A stretch of 14,501 nucleotides of DNA from Phycisphaerae bacterium (GCA_018663565.1 JABJQE010000196.1:1-14501), one strand, 5' to 3'; counted from the stretch's first letter, positions 7,933 through 14,501 are shown. Program-made: numbers and translations. The notes: generated from the letters alone by a model not told the origin.

Positions 7933-8636
7933 GAGCCGGACACCGCCCCATCAACAATCGCTCGTACTTCACGAGCAAGACGCTCCACAACTTCTTGACG
8001 GCCCATCTCGGTGGTATCGATCAGGATAGCTCCAGGCGCGCAGGTCAGCGGACCAATCTTGCGTGATCGATCAAGGGCATCACGTGCTTCGATGGCTTGC
8101 AGCACTTCCGCCTCCTCCACATTCTCGTGCCCGGTCGCTCGAAGTTGTCGAGCGCGGCGATGTGCTCGAATACTCGCGTCGGCCGTAAGATAGAACCGCG
8201 CTTCTGCATCGGGGAACACCACCGACCCTTGGTCTCGACCTTCGCTGACAAGTCGCGGGTGCGTCTGGGCAATCCGTCGCTGCGCCTGCACCATTGCGCC
8301 TCGAATTTCTGGAACAGCGGCGACGATGGATACTACCCGGCCAATCTCAGCACTCCGAATCGCCTCGCCAACAGGTTCTCCATCGAGCCGAGGCATTGGA
8401 GGGTGCTGTGTCCAGTCAAAGTCAATCGGATGAGCGTCCATCGCAGGCGTGACAAGCGAAGCATCACTGGCATCAATGCCCTCACGCATCGTCATCAAAG
8501 CAACGCAGCGGTACATCGCTCCGGTGTCAAGGCACGAAATGCCAAGTTCGGCGGCGAGACGATGCGACACCGCAGACTTCCCCGTTCCAGCGGGGCCATC
8601 GATCGTCACGATCAATCGTTGGTCTGCATCAACCAC
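7926..8636 (-). CDS. cmk: Cytidylate kinase
   Basis: The enzyme phosphorylates CMP and dCMP with ATP in the cytoplasm, recycling nucleotides from RNA turnover and phospholipid synthesis. Of 236 aa, IDGPAGTGKS (12-21) is the P-loop, LDTGAMYR (36-43) is the CMP-binding signature, LVSEGRDQGSVVFPDA (129-144) is the second substrate segment, RRARQL (160-165) lies in the lid region, and ARDALDRSR (184-192) is the conserved RD-x-x-D-x-x-R motif. Length is normal for the short bacterial type. The family more often reads GRD-I-G-T/S-V-V at the second segment; here the residue after GRD is Gln. The start is GTG at 8636, four bases after the stop of the gene before it, with GGAG 7 nt upstream inside that stop region. 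Confidence 0.95.
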   Translation of the reverse strand: MVDADQRLIVTIDGPAGTGKSAVSHRLAAELGISCLDTGAMYRCVALMTMREGIDASDASLVTPAMDAHPIDFDWTQHPPMPRLDGEPVGEAIRSAEIGRVVSIVAAVPEIRGAMVQAQRRIAQTHPRLVSEGRDQGSVVFPDAEARFYLTADASIRAHRRARQLRATGHENVEEAEVLQAIEARDALDRSRKIGPLTCAPGAILIDTTEMGRQEVVERLAREVRAIVDGAVSGSC

Positions 8637-8640
8637 TGTG

Positions 8641-9438
8641 TTACTCCGCGTCGATTGCTGCTTGGAGAATCTTGAGTGCCTTCGCTATATCCTTGGCAGG
8701 GTCTCCCGCACCAACATAATCAATCGCAATATTGCTTTGGTATCCAACTGCTCGGGCTGCATCGAGACCGGCTGCGAGATCGATGCCAATGTGGGCCCCG
8801 CCCCGCTTGAACCCTTCACACCGAAGGTGAATGGCTCCGGCATAGGGCGCTAGACGCTTGATGTGCTCGATTGGATCTTCTGGCGAGATGGGGTCGCCAT
8901 AGGTTGGCAACGCACCAATGCGGAATCCGCCAACTTCTTTGATGAGCTCAGAAAGGCCATCGGATTCATCGGTCACGCCGGGCGCTGCGGTCAGGAGTAA
9001 ATTGAGCTCTTGGCGTTCGATGGAAAGAAGTGATGACTGGAGCGCCGCGATGGCTTGCAACAAGGCCGGTTGATCATCTTTCGGAATGGATACTGGAATC
9101 GATACTGCATTGCACCCGAGTCGGCTCGCCGCCCCGGCAAGGCGGGTCAGGCGATCAGCCGCTGCCGAGCGCACCGACTCGTCGGCGTCACCGAAAGCAA
9201 GGGCCGTGGGCTCGACCAAGACAAGACATGGGCACCCGGCCTGATCCGAGCGGTGGCGAAAGGTATCCATATCCTCTGCCGACCAGCCCGTGAGCATGTC
9301 AACATCAAGGCTCATTCCCCGAAGTCCGAGCTCATCGCTCACGAAGCTCGGCGCGTCGAATAAGGTCCTCGGTGGATCCGCCGTCGGATCGAGCAGTGAC
9401 TGAAGCGATCGGGATGTCAAAGAGAGAAGCAGTGTCAT
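8641..9438 (-). CDS. Sugar-phosphate isomerase/epimerase-like TIM-barrel protein, possibly non-catalytic
   Basis: This 265-aa protein resembles the xylose-isomerase-like / AP-endonuclease-2 barrel family. It has MLTGWSAEDMDTFRHRSDQAGCPC (48-71), a strand-helix unit ASRLGCNAVSIPVSI (104-118), LAPYAGAIHLRCEG (196-209) and a C-terminal GYQSNIAIDYVGAGDPAKDI (232-251), which matches the usual G-Y-x-G-x-x-S-I-E-Y-E-G-x-G-D-P ending. The residues that normally bind the metal look changed. Where the family has L-E-N-H there is LLTAAPG (147-153), where it has L-D-T-G-H there is ALPTYGD (176-182), and the last Glu is Asp240. It may be inactive or use another mechanism; the substrate is unknown. No signal peptide is seen. 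The start is ATG 9438 with no strong Shine-Dalgarno. It is the first gene of the minus-strand block and starts 137 bp from the divergent gcvH. Confidence 0.7.
   Translation of the reverse strand: MTLLLSLTSRSLQSLLDPTADPPRTLFDAPSFVSDELGLRGMSLDVDMLTGWSAEDMDTFRHRSDQAGCPCLVLVEPTALAFGDADESVRSAAADRLTRLAGAASRLGCNAVSIPVSIPKDDQPALLQAIAALQSSLLSIERQELNLLLTAAPGVTDESDGLSELIKEVGGFRIGALPTYGDPISPEDPIEHIKRLAPYAGAIHLRCEGFKRGGAHIGIDLAAGLDAARAVGYQSNIAIDYVGAGDPAKDIAKALKILQAAIDAE
8644..8647 (-). promoter_or_regulatory. Ribosome binding site of cmk
   Basis: GGAG on the minus strand lies 7 nt before the GTG start at 8636 and overlaps the end of the upstream coding region. It decides the GTG as start and suggests translational coupling. 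Confidence 0.6.
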
Positions 9439-9484
9439 GGGAATCGTCTCGGGCGGCGAGGATATCCGATGATGGCCGACCTCG

Positions 9485-9493
9485 TGCTACTAT
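9485..9493 (+). promoter_or_regulatory. Candidate extended -10 of gcvH-uvrB
   Basis: TGCTACTAT fits the extended -10 pattern TG-n-TA-n-n-n-T. It predicts a start near base 9500 and a leader of about 76 nt before the gcvH ATG. The same TGCTA start occurs in the purD candidate at 12190. Confidence 0.35.
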
Positions 9494-9501
9494 CCATCCT
9501 T

Positions 9502-9515
9502 GTTCGGGACCGAAC
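9502..9515. repeat. 14-bp dyad at the predicted gcvH transcription start
   Basis: GTTCGG-GA-CCGAAC has perfect 6-bp arms around a 2-nt centre. It falls just after the candidate -10, at about +1 to +15, a position suited to a repressor operator. It is short enough to be chance. Confidence 0.35.
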
Positions 9516-9563
9516 CGAGCGACCCACTACACCGCTCCCCCTCCCCATCCCCCGCCGACCGCC

Positions 9564-9568
9564 AGGAG
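9564..9568 (+). promoter_or_regulatory. Ribosome binding site of gcvH
   Basis: AGGAG lies 7 nt before the ATG at 9576. It fixes that start against an in-frame upstream start at 9372, which would run through the promoter region and overlap the divergent gene. Confidence 0.75.
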
Positions 9569-9575
9569 ACCCGAG

Positions 9576-9956
9576 ATGTCCAGCCCAACCGACTGCCGAT
9601 ACTCAGATAGCCACGAGTGGTTCCGCCACGATGGCGACACGGTCACAATGGGAATCACCCCCCATGCCGCGGCAGAATTGACCGATGTCACCTATGTGGA
9701 ACTCCGCCCGTCAGGAACCGCCATTGCCGCTGGCGATGCGGTGGGCGAAGTCGAGTCTGTCAAGACGACCAGCGATGTCTACTCAGTGGTTGGTGGTGAA
9801 ATCACCGAGGTCAATGCACAAGCTGTTGACGACCCCTCACTGCTCAACAGCGATCCACAAGGTGATGGATGGCTCGTCAAAGTCCGCACCGATGATGCAT
9901 CGCCGCTTGAGCGTTTGATGGACTCGATCGCCTATGACGAGAAGTACGGGGCCTAA
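9576..9956 (+). CDS. gcvH: Glycine cleavage system H protein
   Basis: H protein carries the aminomethyl group of glycine on a lipoyl arm between the P, T and L proteins of the glycine cleavage complex in the cytoplasm. This 126-aa protein has the usual length. It opens CRYSDSHEWFR (7-17), has VTMGITPHAAAELTDVTYVELRP (23-45), and the lipoylation site GEVESVKTTSDVYSVVGGEI with Lys63. The family C-terminal G-x-G-W-L-x-K-V appears as GDGWLVKV. The tail SPLERLMDSIAYDEKY also fits. Genes for the P, T and L proteins are not in the window, so H is separated from its partners or serves lipoate relay as well. uvrB starts 6 bp after its stop, so they probably share a transcript. Confidence 0.96.
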   Translation: MSSPTDCRYSDSHEWFRHDGDTVTMGITPHAAAELTDVTYVELRPSGTAIAAGDAVGEVESVKTTSDVYSVVGGEITEVNAQAVDDPSLLNSDPQGDGWLVKVRTDDASPLERLMDSIAYDEKYGA

Positions 9957-9962
9957 GACGCC

Positions 9963-12038
9963 ATGAGCACGCCGTTTCAGATTGAGGCGGACTACAAGCC
10001 CACTGGCGACCAACCGGAAGCAATTCGCCAACTGCTCCAAGGGCTTGAGGACGGACAACATGCCCAGACACTGCTCGGTGCTACCGGCACAGGCAAGACA
10101 TTCACAATGGCCAACGTCATTGAACAATCTCGCCGGCCCACGCTGGTCATCAGTCACAACAAGACACTCGCCGCACAATTGTACGAAGAGTTTCGTGCGT
10201 TATTCCCAAATAACGCCGTGTGCTATTTCGTCAGCTACTACGACTACTACCAACCTGAGGCGTACATCCCGCAGCGGGACATCTACATTGAAAAAGATGC
10301 TGCTCGCAATGATGACCTTGATCGATTACGGCTCTCCACAACAAGCAATCTGCTCTCTCGTGACGATGTCATCGTCGTGTCGAGTGTGTCATGTATATAC
10401 GGGCTGGGGTCGCCAGAGGCTTGGCAGAATCGCCTTGTGTCACTTCGCATTGGGCAGGCGATTAATCGCCGTGATCTGTTATTGAACTTGACCGATATGC
10501 ATTACGGTCGAACTGAAATCGAGTTCGAACGTGGAAAATTTCGGGTGCGTGGCGATGTTATTGAGATCTTCCCTGCCTACGAACAATTCGCCATTCGACT
10601 TGAATTCTTTGGCGATGAGATCGAACGCATTTCGCTCATCCATCCAGTGTCCGGAGAAACACTTGCCGAAGAAAGCGAGGTGTTCATCTTCCCAGCGGTG
10701 CACTACGTACTTCCTGATGACCGACTTCAGCAGGCCATGACAGACATTCGCGCCGAGTGCACAGACCAAGTAGCGCAGCTCAAGAAAGAGGGCAAACTCC
10801 TTGAAGCGCAGCGACTCATGTCGCGCACGCGATACGACATGGAAATGCTCAGCGAGATTGGTTATTGCTCAGGCGTTGAAAACTACGCGCGGCATCTTGA
10901 GGGTCGACCGCCCGGATCACGCCCGTCAACACTGATGGACTACTTCAATCACGTGCCGGGCCGCGAGCCCGGAGATTGGCTTGTCTTTATCGATGAATCC
11001 CACGTCACGCTCCCGCAAGTCCGAGCAATGTACAACGGCGATCAGGCCCGAAAAAAAGTGCTCGTCGATCATGGCTTCCGCTTGCCGAGCGCCCTGGATA
11101 ATCGACCACTGACGTTTGATGAGTTTGGCGAGCTCGTGCCCGACGTCATTTATGTGTCGGCTACACCAAGCGACTGGGAACTCACCGAGACTGGAGGCGT
11201 CTCGGCCGAGCAGGTCATTCGGCCGACGGGGCTGCTAGACCCTAGGATTGAAGTCAGGCCCGCCGATGGTCAAGTGCCAGACTTCATCGAGGCCTGCAAG
11301 GAAGTCGCGGCCCGAGATCAACGCGTTATTGCAACGGTGCTCACAAAGCGGATGGCGGAGGACCTGACGACCTATCTCGACGAGCAAGGACTCAGCGTGC
11401 GATACCTGCACAGCGACATCGACACGCTGGATCGACTGGAGATTCTCAAGGACCTTCGAGAGGGAGACTTTGACGTGCTTGTGGGCGTCAATCTCTTACG
11501 TGAAGGGCTCGATCTGCCTGAAGTTGCCCTGGTATGCATACTCGATGCCGACAAGGAAGGGTTCTTGCGCAGCCGAACGAGCCTGATTCAAACCATCGGA
11601 CGCGCGGCGAGAAATGTGGACGCTAGGTGCATCATGTATGCCGATCGCATCACCAACTCGATGAAGGCAGCAATCGACGAGACCGACCGACGCCGCGCCG
11701 TCCAAGAAGCGTTCAATGAAGCCAATGGCATCACACCCACCACCATCGTCCGTGAAGTCCGCCGCGGAATCGATCGCGAACTGCAAGCGCGGCGACTGGC
11801 TAGAACCGCGATCGACCCCGACGGCAGCGACTCTGACCTCGACCGCGACGAACTGCTTGAATCGCTCGAGCAGGAGATGATGGAAGCCGCCGATCAACTC
11901 GAGTTTGAACGGGCTGCTGCTCTGCGTGATCGGCTCGCCGCCATTCGAAGCGGGCAAGGCGACCCACGCCAGAAAGATAAACACCCTTCGCCTGGCACCC
12001 CCCGCGGCCGCAGGCGACGGACCAGAGGAAAGCCATAG
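9963..12038 (+). CDS. uvrB: Excinuclease ABC subunit B
   Basis: UvrB is the damage-verifying ATPase of nucleotide excision repair; it receives damaged DNA from UvrA and recruits UvrC. This 691-aa protein has the full family architecture. Motifs are Walker A GATGTGKT (39-46), the damage-probing beta-hairpin YYDYYQPEAYIPQRDIYIEKD (92-112), VSCIYGLGSPE (142-152), the DESH helicase motif II in WLVFIDESHVTLPQ, and motifs V and VI in NLLREGLDLPE and QTIGRAARN. A C-terminal UVR domain (LEQEMMEAADQLEFERAAALRDRLAAI) binds UvrC. A basic tail PRGRRRRTRGKP ends the protein. The ATG at 9963 has no clear Shine-Dalgarno and is probably translated by coupling to gcvH, 6 bp upstream. No LexA-type box was recognised. 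Confidence 0.98.
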   Translation: MSTPFQIEADYKPTGDQPEAIRQLLQGLEDGQHAQTLLGATGTGKTFTMANVIEQSRRPTLVISHNKTLAAQLYEEFRALFPNNAVCYFVSYYDYYQPEAYIPQRDIYIEKDAARNDDLDRLRLSTTSNLLSRDDVIVVSSVSCIYGLGSPEAWQNRLVSLRIGQAINRRDLLLNLTDMHYGRTEIEFERGKFRVRGDVIEIFPAYEQFAIRLEFFGDEIERISLIHPVSGETLAEESEVFIFPAVHYVLPDDRLQQAMTDIRAECTDQVAQLKKEGKLLEAQRLMSRTRYDMEMLSEIGYCSGVENYARHLEGRPPGSRPSTLMDYFNHVPGREPGDWLVFIDESHVTLPQVRAMYNGDQARKKVLVDHGFRLPSALDNRPLTFDEFGELVPDVIYVSATPSDWELTETGGVSAEQVIRPTGLLDPRIEVRPADGQVPDFIEACKEVAARDQRVIATVLTKRMAEDLTTYLDEQGLSVRYLHSDIDTLDRLEILKDLREGDFDVLVGVNLLREGLDLPEVALVCILDADKEGFLRSRTSLIQTIGRAARNVDARCIMYADRITNSMKAAIDETDRRRAVQEAFNEANGITPTTIVREVRRGIDRELQARRLARTAIDPDGSDSDLDRDELLESLEQEMMEAADQLEFERAAALRDRLAAIRSGQGDPRQKDKHPSPGTPRGRRRRTRGKP

Positions 12039-12189
12039 GTTCGGGGATCAGTTACCGCACCGGCCGATGCCATGCTGGAGCGGTTTGAAGTGCCTCCGTT
12101 GTGGAACCTGCCCCCCTTGCCTTCTGTACGTCCTGAGGCGAGCGGCCCGAGGCGGAGACCAATCCCTTTCCCCGCGGTGATGCCGCGCC

Positions 12190-12198
12190 TGCTAACCT
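12190..12198 (+). promoter_or_regulatory. Candidate extended -10 of purD
   Basis: TGCTAACCT fits TG-n-TA-n-n-n-T and ends 7 nt before the purD ATG at 12206. Transcription would begin at or next to the ATG, and no Shine-Dalgarno is present, so a leaderless mRNA is predicted. No -35 is visible. The rest of the 167-bp uvrB-purD gap holds no clear hairpin or other signal. Confidence 0.35.
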
Positions 12199-12205
12199 GC
12201 CCGGA

Positions 12206-13702
12206 ATGGCTACACCTCCCCCCAATTGTCCAGGCTCGTGCAACATCCTTCTCATCGGCGGAGGGGGTCGCGAGCATGCTTTGGCGTGGAAAATTCGCCA
12301 ATCTGATCGGTGCGGCACCCTTTGGCTCACTGACCCGGGCAACGGCGGGCTTGCCAAACTCGGCAAGCCGTGCCCGCACAAATGGGATCATCGCAACACT
12401 TTTCCGCTCACGAATTGGTGCGACAAACAAGGCATCAATCTCGTCGTCGTTGGGCCTGAAGTGCCTCTTGCTGAAGGCATTGTTGATTGCCTGCGTACTG
12501 AGCGACGACAGGTCTTCGGACCGAGCAAGGCTGGTGCCCAGTTGGAATCAGACAAGTCCTTCGCGAAGGACCTCATGAAGCAGGCTGCCATTCCAACAGC
12601 TGACAGCCAAACCTTCACGTCCGCCAGTAACGCCCGGCGATGGGTCCTTCGTAGCTTGGAGGCAGAACTTGCCGGGGCAATACCTGTTGAAGGTATTGAG
12701 GAACTCGTGTATTGGCTGGCCACAAGTGATGATCGCGGCGAGAACAAGATGCCTGCGATTACCGACGCCGTTCGCGAATGGCTCGCATCGCGTGATGAGC
12801 CCCTCGTCATCAAGGCGGCCGGGCTCGCCGCTGGCAAAGGTGTCGTCGTGTGCAAGACCACCATGGAAGCGCTCGATGCGATTCAATTGATCATGGTCGA
12901 CAGCGCCTACGGCGAGGCGGGCGATCGGCTGATCATCGAAGAATTCCTGCAAGGCCAAGAGGTCAGCATTCTGGCGCTGGTCGACGGCAAGACGATGTGG
13001 GTGCTTGACCCGTGCCAAGATCACAAACAAGTCGGCGAGGGAGACGTTGGCCCCAATACAGGCGGCATGGGTGCCTACTGCCCTGCCCCACTCATTGACG
13101 AGTCACTGCTCGCGGAGATCGAGAAGACCATTCTGTTGCCAATGCTCGACGCGCTTCGCCGCCGGGATATTGACTACCGAGGCGTGCTCTACGCTGGGCT
13201 CATGCTCACACCGGGCGGACCGAAAGTGCTTGAGTTCAATTGCCGGTTCGGCGATCCTGAATGCCAACCCTTGATGGCTAGGCTTGAGGGTGACCTCGTC
13301 GACATCCTCTGGCGAACAGCAGTTGGCACGCTGATAAACGCCAAGATCGACTTCGACCCACGCCCCGCGTGCTGCGTTGTGCTCTGTAGTGAAGGCTATC
13401 CCGGCTCATACGAGAAGGGACGTCCAGTTCGTGGACTCGCTGAAATCGACACCGATGGATTGACCATCTTTCACGCCGGCACGACCGTCAATCATGAGGG
13501 CACGCTTGTCACCACTGGCGGACGTGTACTTGGCATGACGGCGCTTGCCCCCACACTTCCCGAGGCCCGGGATAAGGCGAACGCTGCGTGCGCAGCAGTT
13601 GACCTTGAGGGAGGCTTCTATAGATCGGACATCGGGTGCCGCGAAGACTCCGCGCGTGAACTTGAGAATCAGGCGGGCGAAGCTGAGAAAGCCGCGACCT
13701 GA
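12206..13702 (+). CDS. purD: Phosphoribosylamine-glycine ligase (GARS) with an internal insertion
   Basis: PurD joins phosphoribosylamine and glycine with ATP, the second step of purine synthesis. The 498-aa product is longer than the roughly 430-aa family norm. NILLIGGGGREHALAWKI (13-30) starts the N-terminal domain, VVVGPEVPLAEGIVD (80-94) and QVFGPSKAGAQLESDKSFAKD (102-122) follow. The ATP-grasp core has VIKAAGLAAGKGVVV (201-215), IIEEFLQGQEVS (243-254), DHKQVGEGDVGPNTGGMGAY (272-291) and LEFNCRFGDPE; the C-terminal domain has VFHAGT-like IFHAGTT and TTGGRVLGMTAL. Between about residues 148 and 194 sits extra sequence that E. coli PurD, as I recall it, does not have. The KAAG of the glycine-rich loop has Ala where many bacterial enzymes have Asp; eukaryotic enzymes have Ser there, so activity is plausible. 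The gene ends 3 bp from the converging membrane-protein gene. Confidence 0.95.
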   Translation: MATPPPNCPGSCNILLIGGGGREHALAWKIRQSDRCGTLWLTDPGNGGLAKLGKPCPHKWDHRNTFPLTNWCDKQGINLVVVGPEVPLAEGIVDCLRTERRQVFGPSKAGAQLESDKSFAKDLMKQAAIPTADSQTFTSASNARRWVLRSLEAELAGAIPVEGIEELVYWLATSDDRGENKMPAITDAVREWLASRDEPLVIKAAGLAAGKGVVVCKTTMEALDAIQLIMVDSAYGEAGDRLIIEEFLQGQEVSILALVDGKTMWVLDPCQDHKQVGEGDVGPNTGGMGAYCPAPLIDESLLAEIEKTILLPMLDALRRRDIDYRGVLYAGLMLTPGGPKVLEFNCRFGDPECQPLMARLEGDLVDILWRTAVGTLINAKIDFDPRPACCVVLCSEGYPGSYEKGRPVRGLAEIDTDGLTIFHAGTTVNHEGTLVTTGGRVLGMTALAPTLPEARDKANAACAAVDLEGGFYRSDIGCREDSARELENQAGEAEKAAT

Positions 13703-13705
13703 TAA

Positions 13706-14071
13706 TCACACTGTGGTGACCCGCAACGCGATAACCAGCATGAACGCTGCGTAGAGCGACACGATAATTGGCACGCCGGTTAGCAGTGTTCCAGAGAGCA
13801 AGTTGAGAATCATCGAGACTGCAAGTTTGCCGCCATCGAGTGCCGGCGCTTCATATCGGCTCGCCCACATTGCGGCAGCCCATCCCATCAGCACACAACC
13901 GACCCAACACAAAGGCCAAATCCACAACGCCATAGCAAGGCCCGGCGCGGCACCATTCTGCGCAAGATTCCACCACGCAAGCACCAACATGGCTTCTGCC
14001 GCAATGGCCAAGATCGGGCTGATCGCAAAGCACTTGGCGTAGAAACTCGCAAAGGATGGACTCACCGCCAT
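13706..14071 (-). CDS. Small predicted four-helix membrane protein of unknown function
   Basis: I do not recognise a family. The 121-aa product is very hydrophobic. Likely membrane helices are at about residues 14-33 (AISPILAIAAEAMLVLAWW), 44-70 (LAMALWIWPLCWVGCVLMGWAAAMW), 83-100 and 101-118. An Arg-containing loop, SRYEAPALDGG (71-81), lies between the second and third. It has no signal-peptide cleavage site or recognisable catalytic motif. The ATG at 14071 overlaps the end of the upstream dockerin-protein gene by 10 bp, and no good Shine-Dalgarno is seen, so it is probably translated by coupling to that gene. Codon use looks like that of the neighbours. Coding status rests on the overlap, hydrophobic pattern and tight packing against purD. 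Confidence 0.65.
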   Translation of the reverse strand: MAVSPSFASFYAKCFAISPILAIAAEAMLVLAWWNLAQNGAAPGLAMALWIWPLCWVGCVLMGWAAAMWASRYEAPALDGGKLAVSMILNLLSGTLLTGVPIIVSLYAAFMLVIALRVTTV

Positions 14072-14501
14072 CGGGACAGCAACTGCCGCAGATCATCGAC
14101 ATCAACACGTCCACTGCCATCAAGGTCGGCAGCATCATTGTGCGAGCCCCATACGGCAAGCAGTCGAAGCAGATCCATCGCCCCCACTGTTCCGTCGCCG
14201 TCAAGATCGCCGACAATGCGTGGGGCCCAGGCGGCTGCTGTCACTGGGCCGCCCCAGACGCCGCCACGATCAAGACACCGCTGCCGATCGGCGGCCACAG
14301 TTTCGATGGTGTACGTGGTCTGGCCAGTTGGGGATTCGAGTTCGATGGTGCATAGGCCAGGAGCACACAAATCGAGTGTTGGGCATACTTCGCCGCAGGC
14401 TCCAGTCCGGAACTCGCACCGCTCGGCGCCACACCAACTACCACCAGGCAATGCTTCGCATGCCGTTTGATTTGGTTTATCAATACAGACTCGCCCGAAG
14501 G
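14062..14501 (-). CDS. C-terminal part of a cysteine-rich secreted-type protein with dockerin-like repeats
   Basis: The frame is open to the right edge, so only the last 145 or so residues are visible. They begin with F-G-R-V-C-I-D-K-P-N-Q. A cysteine-rich segment with at least eight Cys (for example VCIDKPNQTACEALPGGSWC and CEFRTGACGEVC) resembles the short Cys repeats common in large secreted planctomycete proteins. The C-terminus has two calcium-binding loops, DLDGDGTVGAMD and DLDGSGRVDVDD, each followed by L-x-x-L-L-x-x-W, the pattern of type I dockerin repeats. In cellulolytic clostridia such domains dock on cohesins; in planctomycetes they end many surface or secreted proteins without known cellulosomes. 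The stop overlaps the start of the small membrane protein gene. The N-terminal function cannot be seen. Confidence 0.8.
   Translation of the reverse strand, partial: FGRVCIDKPNQTACEALPGGSWCGAERCEFRTGACGEVCPTLDLCAPGLCTIELESPTGQTTYTIETVAADRQRCLDRGGVWGGPVTAAAWAPRIVGDLDGDGTVGAMDLLRLLAVWGSHNDAADLDGSGRVDVDDLRQLLSRWR

Larger units (their letters stand above)
9439..9575. promoter_or_regulatory. Divergent promoter region between the minus-strand operon and gcvH-uvrB
   Basis: This 137-bp non-coding stretch must hold promoters in both directions. To the right it carries an extended -10 (9485-9493), a dyad (9502-9515), a C-rich pyrimidine stretch (about 9533-9553) and the gcvH Shine-Dalgarno. To the left, a minus-strand TATCCT (9464-9459) could be a weak -10 for the operon with a leader of about 14 nt. 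No -35 hexamer is convincing on either side. Confidence 0.5.

Noticed and set aside
9372..9575. N-terminal extension of gcvH starting at ATG 9372
   Set aside because: It would overlap the start of the divergent gene and read through the promoter region into Pro-rich nonsense; a clean AGGAG precedes ATG 9576, which gives the normal H-protein start.
11894..12430. 178-codon minus-strand frame over the end of uvrB and the start of purD
   Set aside because: It overlaps conserved parts of both genes on the other strand, is Arg/Gly/Ser-rich and has no recognisable family.
12072..12578. 168-codon plus-strand frame starting in the uvrB-purD gap
   Set aside because: It runs mostly inside purD in another frame and has no family features; the gap itself has no independent coding signal.
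12678..12698. Perfect 7-bp inverted repeat CAATACC/GGTATTG with a 7-nt loop inside the purD insertion
   Set aside because: It lies in coding sequence (A-I-P-V-E-G-I), has no T-run and no sign of a mobile-element border; a single arm pair of this length is expected by chance.

Overview
The window reads as ordinary, densely packed bacterial chromosome, most likely from a Planctomycetota member of the Phycisphaerae type. The best lineage clue is the gene at the right edge: a cysteine-rich secreted-type protein ending in two dockerin-like calcium loops, a C-terminal style common in Phycisphaerae/Planctomycetes. The moderately high G+C, GTG starts, overlapping genes and weak Shine-Dalgarno use are compatible but not diagnostic. 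I see no tRNA, rRNA, CRISPR array, insertion sequence, prophage or recognisable defence system. No stretch over 300 bases lacks a gene.

Layout. Bases 2-946 (+) hold the C-terminal two thirds or more of a GT4 glycosyltransferase cut by the left edge. Bases 982-3987 (+) hold a bifunctional proline-catabolic enzyme (PutA). A converging five-gene block on the minus strand, read from 9438 down to 4074, follows: a sugar-phosphate isomerase-like TIM barrel, cytidylate kinase (cmk), a PlsC acyltransferase, a CPA2 (Kef-type) cation/proton antiporter with an RCK domain, and a YifB/ComM AAA+ ATPase. The genes are 4 bp apart or overlap by 4-7 bp, so they look like one translationally coupled operon. A 137-bp divergent region (9439-9575) separates this block from gcvH and uvrB on the plus strand, which are 6 bp apart. 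Then come purD (+), a small four-helix membrane protein (-) ending 3 bp from purD, and the partial dockerin protein (-).

Functionally the window is housekeeping: proline oxidation, pyrimidine nucleotide and phospholipid supply (the cmk-plsC pair also occurs together in other phyla), ion homeostasis, DNA uptake or recombination (ComM), glycine cleavage, nucleotide excision repair and purine synthesis.

There is no convincing new system. The points worth a second look are deviations inside known families. They are a G9 homopolymer in the antiporter linker where a one-base loss would remove exactly the RCK domain, a ComM homologue lacking the family cysteine cluster and having a perfect Shine-Dalgarno in front of an ATC codon, a PurD with an extra segment of about 45 residues, a TIM-barrel protein whose expected metal ligands look lost, and putA and purD with -10-like boxes 7-8 nt before the ATG that suggest leaderless mRNAs.
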